Part shown: piece by piece, positions 56,194-64,000 of the stretch
Numbering within the stretch: the first letter of the stretch is position 1
How the letters are laid out: every line of letters starts with the position of its first letter
Assembly (NCBI RefSeq): GCF_010731115.1
Contig: NZ_AP022616.1
Span: forward strand, 1 to 64,000
Reading direction: 5' to 3'
Origin: Mycolicibacterium phocaicum
Lineage (GTDB): Bacteria; Actinomycetota; Actinomycetes; Mycobacteriales; Mycobacteriaceae
DNA: 64,000 nucleotides
The notes under the pieces: generated by a model
What the model was told of the DNA's origin: nothing
Seen by the model: the letters and a program-made list of their open reading frames with translations, nothing else
Databases searched by the model: none
Translations under genes and position numbers: made by a program

Positions 56194-57426
56194 CTACAGC
56201 CCCAATTCTGCTTTGGCGAGGATATTGCGCTGAATTTCGTTGCTGCCGGCGTAGATCGAGCCGGCGCGGTCGTTGAAATACCGCAGCGGCGCGACCGCCT
56301 GCCATGCCTCGCCGCTGACGTAACCGTCTGGGGGAGGGGCGAATTCGGCCACCGGTCCACCGGGACGGGTGGCATGCGGCTGGTACGCCCGGCCGCGGGG
56401 GCCGGCGGCCTCCATGGCGAGTTCGGTCAGGGTCTGGCTCAACTCGGTGGAGAGCACCTTCAGCATCGACGACGCTGCGCCCGGATGTCCGCCGCCGGCC
56501 AGCGCGGCCAGCACGCGGTATTCGAGAATCTCGAGCACTTCGGTGCGGATTCGCGCATCGGCGAGCTTGCGCGAGAACGCGGCATCGTCGAGCAGCACGC
56601 CGCCCTCGGGGCCCGGCGCGTGCGCCGCCGCCGTGGCGATCTCGTCGGCCAGCACCTGCAGGCCCGGGGCGGCCGCACCGCCGCCGCGTTCGAATTCGAG
56701 CAGGTACTTCGCGACGGTCCAGCCGTCGTCGATCTGCCCGATGACGTTGCTCTTGGGCACCCGGACCTCGTCGAAGAAGACCTGGTTCTGGACCTCTTCG
56801 CCCGACGTCATGACCAGTGGCCGGATTTCGATACCGGGTGTGCTCATGTCGATCAGGACGAAGGTGATGCCCTGCTGCTTCTTGGCGGTGCGGGTGGTGC
56901 GCACCAGTGCGAACATCCAGTTCGCCTCGGTGGCGTGGGTGGTCCAGATCTTGCTGCCGGTGCACACCAGGTCGTCGCCGTCGGAAGCGGCGGCCATGGT
57001 CAGGGCGGCCAGGTCGGACCCGGCCTCGGGTTCGGAGTAGCCCTGGCAGAAGAAGACCTCGCCGGTCAGGATGCGGGGCAGGAAGTAGTCCTTCTGTTCG
57101 GCAGTGCCGAACCGGATGATCGCGTGTGCCACCATCCGGATGCCCATCGGGGACAGCGACGGCGCCCCGGCCAGGATCGACTCCCGGCTGAAGATGTAGT
57201 GCTGGGTCAAGCTCCAATCGCAGCCGCCGTACTCCACCGGCCAGGCCGGCGCCGCCCAGCCGCGCTCGTGCAGGATGCGCTGCCAGTCCAGGCTCGCGTC
57301 GTGATCGCTGTACACGCTGGTCATCAGGCGACCGGCTTCTTGGATGTCCGGTGTCAGATTTTCCTGCAGAAACGTGCGTACTTCATCGCGGAATGCCAGA
57401 TCACTGGCCGACCAATTGAGGTCCAT
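56194..57426 (-). CDS. acyl-CoA dehydrogenase, larger subunit of likely heteromeric pair
   Basis: ACAD protein of 410 residues, first gene of the pair. WSASDLAFRDEVRTFLQENL, QGYSEPEAGSDLAAL (FAD/substrate loop), GSKIWTTHATEANWMF and the end AGSIYAGSNEIQRNILAKAELGL fit the family, but the catalytic Glu of I-Y-E-G is Ala (IYAGS). Both subunits thus lack the usual Glu in that place, consistent with a shared active site at a subunit interface. Resembles FadE17/FadE18 or ChsE pairs. TetR gene lies upstream on the same strand. Confidence 0.86.
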   Translation of the reverse strand: MDLNWSASDLAFRDEVRTFLQENLTPDIQEAGRLMTSVYSDHDASLDWQRILHERGWAAPAWPVEYGGCDWSLTQHYIFSRESILAGAPSLSPMGIRMVAHAIIRFGTAEQKDYFLPRILTGEVFFCQGYSEPEAGSDLAALTMAAASDGDDLVCTGSKIWTTHATEANWMFALVRTTRTAKKQQGITFVLIDMSTPGIEIRPLVMTSGEEVQNQVFFDEVRVPKSNVIGQIDDGWTVAKYLLEFERGGGAAAPGLQVLADEIATAAAHAPGPEGGVLLDDAAFSRKLADARIRTEVLEILEYRVLAALAGGGHPGAASSMLKVLSTELSQTLTELAMEAAGPRGRAYQPHATRPGGPVAEFAPPPDGYVSGEAWQAVAPLRYFNDRAGSIYAGSNEIQRNILAKAELGL

Positions 57427-57498
57427 GCAGACTCCTCTGTCGCTTGGGCTGATGGCAGCCTAGCAACAAAGAAGTGAACTTAGTTAGCGATGTGGGTT

Positions 57499-58164
57499 TC
57501 AGGTGGTGGTCTGCTCCACGGTGTTCGTCTGTCGCGTGGATGCGGCCGCCATGAAGGCAAGATGGCGGTCGAGCGAGTCCGCGGTCACGATCGCCGGCAT
57601 CAGAACGCGCCACTGCCTGGCGAACCGCTCCCGGAGATCGTTGCCGTCGGACGCGGCGCTTGACATCAACTCCGCGCCGAGGATCCAGGCCACCAGCGTG
57701 TTGGCGACGTCGGCGGGGTCCGCGCCCGGGCGCAGGTCGCCGTCTGTTTCGGCGCGCTTGATGTCCGAGGTGAACTGGTCGACGAAGTTCACGTAACTGT
57801 GTCGCGCCGTCGGGTTGAAGCCGGCGAACGTGCGCAGCAGTTTGGTCCCCGCTTGGGCGGTCCGGTTGGTCGCCAACAGGTCGCTGGTGGTGAAGGTGCC
57901 GACGATCAGTGATTCCATGGCGCTGTGCTCGGAGTCCCGTGCGGACTGGAACACGTTGTGCAGCAGAACCATTGCCTCTTCGATGATGACAGTGGCCAGT
58001 GCTTCTTTGGAGTCGAAGTGATAGTAGAGCGCGCCCTTGGTCAGCTCGGCGCGTTCGATGATGTCAGCCAATCCCGCGGCGGGATAACCGATCTCGTTGA
58101 TCAAATCGACAGCAGAGTCAATGATCTTGCGTCGGGTCACTTCGGATCGCGGCTGGCGCCCCAT
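57499..58164 (-). CDS. TetR/AcrR-family regulator
   Basis: Repressor of 221 residues. The HTH is YPAAGLADIIERAELTKGALYYHFDSKEALATVI, close to the ScbR-like group of actinobacterial TetR proteins. The C-terminal domain (HRSYVNFVDQF-like segment RHSYVNFVDQFTSDIKRAE) fits that group. It is 72 bases upstream of the acyl-CoA dehydrogenase pair, on the same strand, and probably controls it. Confidence 0.84.
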   Translation of the reverse strand: MGRQPRSEVTRRKIIDSAVDLINEIGYPAAGLADIIERAELTKGALYYHFDSKEALATVIIEEAMVLLHNVFQSARDSEHSAMESLIVGTFTTSDLLATNRTAQAGTKLLRTFAGFNPTARHSYVNFVDQFTSDIKRAETDGDLRPGADPADVANTLVAWILGAELMSSAASDGNDLRERFARQWRVLMPAIVTADSLDRHLAFMAAASTRQTNTVEQTTT

Positions 58165-58350
58165 TCGTCGATCACCTTCCGTCAGCGCGCGTTCTGTGGC
58201 TAGCCCCCCGGAATCATCCTAAGGGTGCCATAACGTAGGCCGTTGTTGGTGTCGTTCATTCCGAGAGTATGTAAAGTAGCCGCACGGCGAAATCGATCCC
58301 TGGCTGTCGGATTGTTGCAATTCGCTGCCGCTTAACTCAGGGATTTCAGG

Positions 58351-59253
58351 TTGGATTGGGACGCAGAAGTTGACGTGCTGTGCGTCGGCGCCGGTATCGG
58401 TGGCCTGGCGACAGCCATTGCCGCGGTCGACGCCGCCGCAGATGTGATGGTTGCCGGAGCGCTGCACGCCGATGACGGGCGCTGGCTGCGCGGCGATGAT
58501 GTGCATTGCGTCACTCTGGGCGCCACGCTCGACGCAAGGATCGACGAGTTCGGCGTACCGCGAGGGATTCCCGACGACGAGCCCGCCCCGGAAGCCGGCG
58601 GACCCGGCGAAGTCGAAGCGGCCGAGCCCGACCTCGGCGAGCAGCTCGACGCCACCGCCGTCTATTTCGCTGCGGTGACCGCCGAAGTCGATGACGCGGC
58701 CGAACCGCCGTCGGACGGCGCTTCGGTGCCGGCCCGTGTCGTGCGCGAGCTGACGGAGTCCGAGACGCACACGCGCACCATCGAGACGTTCTTCGGCGCG
58801 GGACTGCTCGACTGGGCCCGGGTGTGCCTGGATTCGGCCACCGGCGCGCTCTACAGCACGGTTCGCGGCTGGTCCTCGGAGACCCTGCGCGACTCGGCGG
58901 GCACGACGCTCCAGCTGTCTTCGCTCGGCGCCATCGAATGGAGCACGGGCGACGGACCGGGCCAATTGTTCGACTGGCTGGCGGCGGCGGCCGCCGAACG
59001 CGATATCGCGGTGAGCGCGGCCAGCACGCTGCAGGCGCTGCTGTTCGAAGACCGCCGGATCATCGGAGCCGAACTGAACACACCCGACGGGCCGTACTTC
59101 GTACGTGCGCGCCACGGCGTCGTGATCTCGCCCGATTTCACCGGCAAGGGCGCATCCGTCGAGACTGCCGCGGCGCCGGCCGGCGCCCTCGAGGTCTGTA
59201 TCGTGGGCCTGCCCGCCAGCAGATTCGCCCGCGTGGAACTGGTTGCGCGCTAG
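58351..59253 (+). CDS. FAD-binding-like protein of unknown function
   Basis: Protein of 300 residues. The N-terminus DVLCVGAGIGGLATAIAAVDAAADVMV is a Rossmann GxGxxG loop of the FAD/NAD-binding type, but the following sequence is unusual, rich in Glu/Ala/Pro (PDDEPAPEAGGPGEVEAAEP). GALYSTVRGWSSETLRDSAG and a later stretch QLFDWLAAAAAERDIAV resemble the FAD-dependent dehydrogenases, with no clear C-terminal motif. Possibly a degenerate flavoprotein. TTG 58351 is the best start. Ends 11 bases before the convergent c-di-GMP gene. Confidence 0.55.
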   Translation: MDWDAEVDVLCVGAGIGGLATAIAAVDAAADVMVAGALHADDGRWLRGDDVHCVTLGATLDARIDEFGVPRGIPDDEPAPEAGGPGEVEAAEPDLGEQLDATAVYFAAVTAEVDDAAEPPSDGASVPARVVRELTESETHTRTIETFFGAGLLDWARVCLDSATGALYSTVRGWSSETLRDSAGTTLQLSSLGAIEWSTGDGPGQLFDWLAAAAAERDIAVSAASTLQALLFEDRRIIGAELNTPDGPYFVRARHGVVISPDFTGKGASVETAAAPAGALEVCIVGLPASRFARVELVAR

Positions 59254-59264
59254 CGCGGTTCGGA

Positions 59265-61154
59265 TCACATCTCGCTGGTGAACCGGACCGGTACCCGTCC
59301 CTTGCGGTACAGCGTCGCCATCTGGTCGCTCGGCAGCGGCCGCGACAACAGGAAGCCCTGCGCACGGTGACAGCCGAGGCGCAGCAGTGTGGTTGCGGCA
59401 GCTGTGGTTTCGACACCCTCGGCGACGATCTGGAGACCGAACGAGTCGGCCAGTGCGATGATCGCCCGGACGATCGCGAGGTCGCCGGGGTTGGAACCCA
59501 GATCGGTGACGAAGCTGCGGTCGATCTTGAGGATGTCGACCGGTAGCGACTTGAGATGGGACAGCACGCTGTAGCCGGTGCCGAAGTCGTCGATCGCCAG
59601 CCGGACCCCGGTTCTGCGGAGGTCCGCCAGGGTGGCGCGGGAGGACTCGCTGTCCTGGACGACGACGTTCTCGGTGATCTCCAGGCACACCGATCCGCGG
59701 TCGAGACCGAATTCGTCGAGGATGTCGGCCACCGACTCGGCGAAGCCGTCGGTCACCAGCTGGACCGGGGAGACGTTGACGCGTAGTTCGAAATCGTCGC
59801 GGTCATCGGCATCATCGCTGCCGGATTTCGAAGCCAGGAAGTCCTCGCGCCACCGGGCGAATTCGCGACACGCCGTCCGTAGCACCCAACGGCCCAATTC
59901 GCCTGCCAGGTTGATCGATTCGGCGATGCCGATGAATGCGGCCGGCGGGAGCAGCCCGCGCGTGGGATGGTCCCAGCGTACGAGCGCTTCGGTCGCGAGC
60001 AGCTTCCCGGTGCGCATGTCGATTTCCGGTAGGTAATTGAGCAGCAGTGCGCCATTCTCGATGACGTCCTGCAGATGTAGCTCGATATCGTTGCGGTAGG
60101 CCGTTTCCAGGGACATCGCGGTGGTGAACACCGCGACGCGGTCCCCGCCCGCCGACTTCGCGCTCAATACGGCCTGGTCGGCCCGGCGCAACAGGTCGGA
60201 GGAGGTGTCGGAGCCCGGAATACCCGAAGCGACGCCGACACTCACTGCCCGCGTGAGCCGTTCACCGTCGATCCAGACGCGGCGCCGCAGTGAGTCCTGA
60301 AGCTGGTAGGCGAGGGCTTCGGCCTTGCTCGCGGATATCGGCTCGGCCGGGACGACGACGAACTCGTCACCGCCGAGCCGGGCGATCACGGTCTTGCTGT
60401 CGACCCCTTCGGTGAGGCGCTGGGCGAAGACGCGGATGAACGAATCTCCCGCGCTGTGCCCCAGGTAGTCATTGATGGCCTTGAGCCGATCGAGGTCGAA
60501 GAAGAGCGCGGTCACCGGGCCGGGTTGTCCCGGCTGCAACCGGGCATCGAGGTGGGCGATGAGGGCGCGCCGGTTGTTCAGACCGGTCAGATCGTCGTGT
60601 TCGGCCAGGTACCGGAGCTGCTCTTCGGCGAGTACCCGAGATTGGGCCTGGGTCAACAGCGAAGCGATGGCCTGCAGCGCGTTGATCTCCTCGGTGACCC
60701 ACTCCCGGTTGCCGTACTTGACGAAGCCCAGCGCGCCGGTGGTTCGTTCGCCGGACACCAAAGGTGTTGCTGCCAGTGATATCTGGGGGACGTTGCGGTC
60801 CGCCTCGATGCGGCGCTGGTAGTCGTCCGGTTCCGGGTCGGGGCGCACGATCAGCGGCGTCTTGCGGTGCTCGGTCTCTGCGAAGACCGGGTCGGCGTCG
60901 GCGAAGTACACCACGCGCAGGGGGTCGGGGTCCGGAATCTCCGGCCGCAGTGGCCATTCCGCGACGAGGATCGAAGCACCGATCTCATGGTCGTTGCGAC
61001 GCAGGAAGCTGACGTCGACCTCGAAGTAGTTGACGAGGATTTCCAGAACGTCTGTGTACACCTTGGTGGAGTTGCCGGAATCGGCGGCCATCAACCGCGT
61101 CGCAACCTCTGTGACCACGCGATCCAGTGAAGGGGGAGACTCGTCGATGGACAT
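59265..61154 (-). CDS. GAF-GGDEF-EAL cyclic-di-GMP cyclase/phosphodiesterase (Rv1354c-like)
   Basis: Bifunctional c-di-GMP enzyme of 629 residues. A GAF-like domain covers about residues 25-170. The GGDEF domain has RLGGDEF (261-265 intact), so cyclase activity is likely; no RxxD inhibitory I-site is seen upstream. The EAL domain keeps E389-A-L and IDDFGTGYS with Asp522/523, and QGFLLSRP, so phosphodiesterase activity is likely too. It follows the ThiF-nitroreductase gene on the same strand with a 12-base gap, the same order as Rv1355c-Rv1354c. Confidence 0.92.
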   Translation of the reverse strand: MSIDESPPSLDRVVTEVATRLMAADSGNSTKVYTDVLEILVNYFEVDVSFLRRNDHEIGASILVAEWPLRPEIPDPDPLRVVYFADADPVFAETEHRKTPLIVRPDPEPDDYQRRIEADRNVPQISLAATPLVSGERTTGALGFVKYGNREWVTEEINALQAIASLLTQAQSRVLAEEQLRYLAEHDDLTGLNNRRALIAHLDARLQPGQPGPVTALFFDLDRLKAINDYLGHSAGDSFIRVFAQRLTEGVDSKTVIARLGGDEFVVVPAEPISASKAEALAYQLQDSLRRRVWIDGERLTRAVSVGVASGIPGSDTSSDLLRRADQAVLSAKSAGGDRVAVFTTAMSLETAYRNDIELHLQDVIENGALLLNYLPEIDMRTGKLLATEALVRWDHPTRGLLPPAAFIGIAESINLAGELGRWVLRTACREFARWREDFLASKSGSDDADDRDDFELRVNVSPVQLVTDGFAESVADILDEFGLDRGSVCLEITENVVVQDSESSRATLADLRRTGVRLAIDDFGTGYSVLSHLKSLPVDILKIDRSFVTDLGSNPGDLAIVRAIIALADSFGLQIVAEGVETTAAATTLLRLGCHRAQGFLLSRPLPSDQMATLYRKGRVPVRFTSEM

Positions 61155-61166
61155 GAGACGCTCAGC

Positions 61167-63296
61167 TTAACCTGCGCTGACCTCAAAGGCGGTGCTCCTG
61201 CGGCTGGGTACCGAAGCTGGTGGCGCATCGGATATTCGGAGCGCGAGGACCACCGTCTCGTCCGGCCCTTTGCTGGTCAACGCGTGGAATGTGTCCTGTA
61301 GTCGGCGGAGTTCGTCGGCGTACTTGCCGGACAGTTCGCCGAGCTCGGTTCCGGTGTGGGCGTAGAGAAACGGCGGCGACATCGGCTGCACGGTCAGGCC
61401 CGCGTCCTGCGCCGCCATCCACACGGCGACCACGGCGGCACCGCCACGGGCGAAGTCGCTCAGCGCCGCGCCTCGGACCAGAACGGTGACGATCGCACTG
61501 CTGGAACGCATGCGATCTCTTGTGTCGTCCCCGAGGACGGAGCCGGCATCCCAGTCGTCGAGTGCGGCGACGACGTCGGCCCGGCGCAGCAGGGGCAGTA
61601 CGGCCAGATCGCCGGAAGCGAGCCCCAGGGAACGGACGTCGATGCCGAAGTCCGAGTCGTCGTCGCCGGGCCAGCGCAGTTCCGAGATCATCTCGCGGTG
61701 CAGGGTGGGGGTGAGGTAGCGGATCCGGTCGGCGTCGGCGAAGACCGTTGCTGCGCGTGCGATCTCGTCATGGTCGACCATGGCGTGCACACGTGCGTCG
61801 TGTTGCTGTGCCACCCGTGACAATGTCTCGGTCACCTCGGGTGGCAACGGTGCTCCCGTACCGCGGTGGCGGTTGGTCTCACGCACGAAGATCCCTGGGT
61901 ACCACGCTGCGAGCTCAGGGTCGGCGCCAGGCCGCAGCCGGAGGGCGATCTGCAGCGGGGCTTCGCCGTCGGGTTCGGTGTATGCCACGTCGGCGGCAAA
62001 ACCGTTGGCGGCGGCAGCAACTCGGGCGTTGAATGCCGCGGCTCCGATGGCGACCGCGCTGCCCCGGAAGCCGACGTCCATGGTCGACGTGCGCGCGGGA
62101 TCGATGCCTATGACGACGCTGTCGGCGGTCGCCGCAATGTGCCAGGGCTGGGAATTGCCGCCTGACGGGGCGCGGATCGCGGCGGCGACCGCGGCGTCGA
62201 CGACCTGGCCGAGACCGGTGGCGACCGCAGGGGACGGCGGCAGGGCGCCGTCGGCAGGTGGGTCCGCGCGGGTGGGTTCGGCCAATTCGCCGAGCAGACC
62301 GCCGATGTCGACCTGGGTGCGCCCCGACGCCAGCGGTTCGTCCAGCCCGATCCGGCGGATGGCTTCCAAAACTGTTGCCGCTCCGACGGTTACGTCGCCG
62401 ACGAGCTGTGGCCAGGCCGACAGCGTGCGGCCCACCTCGAGTAGGGACGCACCCATTCGCGGCGAAACTCTGGCCGGGTCGAAGACCTGCATGAGGTACG
62501 GCAACTTCTGGGCGATCGGCAGGCCCGCCATCGCGTCGGGGTCGATGTCGCCGAGCAGTCCGTGGAAGACCGGGCGGGTGGGATCGATGTCGAAGCGTTC
62601 GACGTCGATCAGCCCGCGGTCGCTGGTGGCCATCAGCACCGGGATCCCGCGGGCGCGGGCGCCGTGCCGGAGGTGCAGTTTCATCTCCAACGAGTCACAT
62701 TGCTCGACCAGTACGTCGAGCCCGTCGAGGAACGGCGCGAGGGCGTCGGCACTCAGTCCGGCGGACGAATGCCGGACGAGGAGGTAGGGATCGAGTTCGG
62801 CGATCCGGCGCATGGCGGCGGTCGCCTTGTTGAGGCCGATGTCGAAAACCGTTGCGGGAATGCGGTTGAGATTGGACACGCCCAGCGTGTCGAAATCGGT
62901 GAGCCGCAGCTCGCCGCAGAACCCCGCTACGGCGAGCGAGTGAGCGATGAGGTGGCCCGAGCTGAGTCCGACGATGCCGATGCGGAGGCGGCCCAGCCGG
63001 TCCTGTTCGCCGCTGGTGGCCAGATGCCGGTTGCGGTCCAGACGCAGTCGGCGATACGACCGCGGTCCCAGCAGCTTCAGCACCGTCGCGCGCCACGGGT
63101 AGTAGACCCAGCGGGCGGGCTCGTCGAGGAGATCGGACGTCGGTGCCGGCCGGAGTTCGGCCAGCGCGGCGAACTGGTCGGCCCAGGTGTCCACGGTGTT
63201 CACCGTCGGGTCGCGCAGCAGCGCTTCGAGGGATTCCGCGTCGGCGGGGTTCTGCGGGTCGAGGATCGAGATGTGGTTAGCGTCCACAGCTGGCAT
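61167..63296 (-). CDS. moeY: ThiF/E1-like plus nitroreductase fusion protein (MoeY, Rv1355c-like)
   Basis: Protein of 709 residues. Residues about 100-265 are an E1/ThiF-like adenylate-forming fold: GIVGLSSGHLIAHSLAVAGF, LTDFDTLGVSNLNR, GLNKATAAMRRI and VLVEQCDSLEMK. From about residue 370 comes a nitroreductase fold (AAIRAPSGGNSQPWHI, RRADVVAALDDWD, AVVAVWMAAQDAGLTVQPMSPPF), which binds FMN in relatives. The name MoeY comes from molybdopterin annotation of the M. tuberculosis homologue, which is not proven. ATG 63296 shares its A with the TGA of the gene upstream. Confidence 0.85.
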   Translation of the reverse strand: MPAVDANHISILDPQNPADAESLEALLRDPTVNTVDTWADQFAALAELRPAPTSDLLDEPARWVYYPWRATVLKLLGPRSYRRLRLDRNRHLATSGEQDRLGRLRIGIVGLSSGHLIAHSLAVAGFCGELRLTDFDTLGVSNLNRIPATVFDIGLNKATAAMRRIAELDPYLLVRHSSAGLSADALAPFLDGLDVLVEQCDSLEMKLHLRHGARARGIPVLMATSDRGLIDVERFDIDPTRPVFHGLLGDIDPDAMAGLPIAQKLPYLMQVFDPARVSPRMGASLLEVGRTLSAWPQLVGDVTVGAATVLEAIRRIGLDEPLASGRTQVDIGGLLGELAEPTRADPPADGALPPSPAVATGLGQVVDAAVAAAIRAPSGGNSQPWHIAATADSVVIGIDPARTSTMDVGFRGSAVAIGAAAFNARVAAAANGFAADVAYTEPDGEAPLQIALRLRPGADPELAAWYPGIFVRETNRHRGTGAPLPPEVTETLSRVAQQHDARVHAMVDHDEIARAATVFADADRIRYLTPTLHREMISELRWPGDDDSDFGIDVRSLGLASGDLAVLPLLRRADVVAALDDWDAGSVLGDDTRDRMRSSSAIVTVLVRGAALSDFARGGAAVVAVWMAAQDAGLTVQPMSPPFLYAHTGTELGELSGKYADELRRLQDTFHALTSKGPDETVVLALRISDAPPASVPSRRSTAFEVSAG

Positions 63297-64000
63297 CAAC
63301 CGGCGACCAGCCTGGTTGATATCGCGTCGATCTCGTGCAGCGCCTTCGTAATCTGCTCCGGCTGAGAATGATTGACCATGGTCCGTCGATCCCACCACAT
63401 CATCTTGGTGCGGTAGCGCTCGTCCGGGTACGGCGTGGCCGGAATGGGCGCCACCACGCCGCCACCGGATTTCCACAATTCCAGGACGTGCTGGGCTGCC
63501 GTGGCCATCACGAACTGCACGCCCATGACGCTGGTGGCGTGATAGGCGGTGCGGGCCAGGAGATTCGTGATGGCGTGCTGGCTGGTCCGGTTGTCGGAGA
63601 CCCACGCCGTTTTCATCTCCATGACGCCAAAGGGCACCCGGTCGTTGATCATCTTGCGCACCATGGCCAGTCCGGGCCGGCCGGCCCACTCGACCACGGC
63701 ATGAGAATCATCGGCGCCGCCGAGCGGGGCTTTGGCACGCAAGCCGCCGACCATGTTGCCGCCGCGGTCCAGGACCGTCCAGAATAGCGCGGTGTCGGCA
63801 CCGCCGCGGATCGCGGCAGCGTCGACGACCGCTTCGACGCCGTGCCGGCGATAGCTTTGCTCCGCCGCATCCACGTAGCGGTTCCAGAGTTCCGGGTCGG
63901 TGTGGGGTTGCGACAGCACCACGCTGCAATCGGTATCGGTGTCGAGCCAGGCGATGTTTTCGGGAAAGCGAATATCGACGTTGGATTCGTATTCGACATA
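63296..64000 (-). CDS. acyltransferase-like protein (Rv1356c-like), 5' end outside window
   Basis: The frame is open from the stop at 63296-63298 to the window end, giving 234 residues without a visible start. The middle and end (RGGNMVGGLRAKAP, MEMKTAWVSDNRTSQHAITNLLARTAYHATSVMGVQF, MATAAQHVLELWKSGGG, TPYPDERYRTKMMWWDR) look like the second half of a GNAT/N-acyl-amino-acid synthase fold. The terminal EIDAISTRLVAG tail overlaps the moeY start by one base. Likely first gene, or an upstream member, of the operon that continues into moeY and the c-di-GMP gene. Function unknown. Confidence 0.6.
   Translation of the reverse strand, partial: YVEYESNVDIRFPENIAWLDTDTDCSVVLSQPHTDPELWNRYVDAAEQSYRRHGVEAVVDAAAIRGGADTALFWTVLDRGGNMVGGLRAKAPLGGADDSHAVVEWAGRPGLAMVRKMINDRVPFGVMEMKTAWVSDNRTSQHAITNLLARTAYHATSVMGVQFVMATAAQHVLELWKSGGGVVAPIPATPYPDERYRTKMMWWDRRTMVNHSQPEQITKALHEIDAISTRLVAG

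Noticed and set aside
55699..57477. 592-residue forward frame across the acyl-CoA dehydrogenase pair
   Set aside because: It is the complement of two well-supported reverse-strand genes and lacks motifs.
57427..57498. KstR or KstR2 operator before the acyl-CoA dehydrogenase pair
   Set aside because: AAGTGAACTT is a short palindrome here but does not fit the remembered KstR or KstR2 motifs, and the longer arms match poorly.
63296..63922. GTG start for the last gene near 63922
   Set aside because: The frame remains open to the window end with coding-like sequence before it, so the true start is probably outside the window.
1..64000. CRISPR arrays, rRNA genes, transposases or prophage
   Set aside because: No regularly spaced repeats, rRNA-like sequence, transposase motifs or integrase were seen in reading.

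Overview
This window is chromosomal DNA from a Mycobacterium or Mycolicibacterium species. The evidence is high GC, frequent GTG and TTG starts with ATGA or GTGA overlaps, and several gene blocks known from M. tuberculosis. These blocks are fprA/prfB/Rv3104c/Rv3103c/ftsE/ftsX/smpB; mbtK and mbtN-mbtM-mbtL; the Rv2434c-Rv2435c pair; and Rv1354c-Rv1355c-Rv1356c. Mycothiol-family, F420-family and TetR genes also fit. No prophage, insertion sequence, CRISPR array or rRNA was seen.

Layout. 1-8.8 kb: fprA (partial), release factor 2, an MscS channel, the FtsEX division module, SmpB, an EamA transporter, a glyoxalase/AraC pair, an MDMPI-type protein and tmRNA with its terminator. Four genes here carry five frameshifts; most or all look like contracted C/G runs and are probably sequence errors. 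8.8-15.9 kb: single metabolic and envelope genes. 16-21 kb: an iron block with a haemophore-like protein, mbtK, a YceI protein and the mbtL-mbtM-mbtN operon, with two IdeR-type boxes. 21-25.7 kb: a three-domain DUF190 protein with twin Fluc/CrcB subunits, phosphoglucomutase and an MFS transporter. 25.8 kb: tRNA-Ala(GGC). 26-34 kb: phosphodiesterase, epoxide hydrolase, patatin, small secreted proteins and three TetR regulators. 34-38 kb: a cyclic-nucleotide-binding MscS channel beside a receptor-type adenylate cyclase whose active site looks degenerate. 38-49 kb: a large acyl-CoA dehydrogenase with a divergent TetR, a secreted phosphoesterase, TspO, photolyase, an acyl-CoA ligase and a quinone-type oxidoreductase.

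49.4-52.1 kb holds the most interesting locus: a tightly overlapping three-gene operon of a WXG100-like protein, a YxxxD-bearing protein with a C-terminal HEXXH domain, and a lipoprotein with two tandem homologous domains. It looks like a type VII-secreted metallopeptidase effector with a surface immunity or receptor lipoprotein. 52-58 kb: a P-loop kinase, an AraC/amidohydrolase divergent pair, and a TetR with two acyl-CoA dehydrogenases that probably form a heteromer. 58-64 kb: a flavoprotein-like gene, a GAF-GGDEF-EAL c-di-GMP enzyme, a ThiF-nitroreductase fusion (MoeY/Rv1355c type) and a partial acyltransferase-like gene cut by the window end.

Functions were assigned by reading translated motifs and from memory of families. 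No database search was run.
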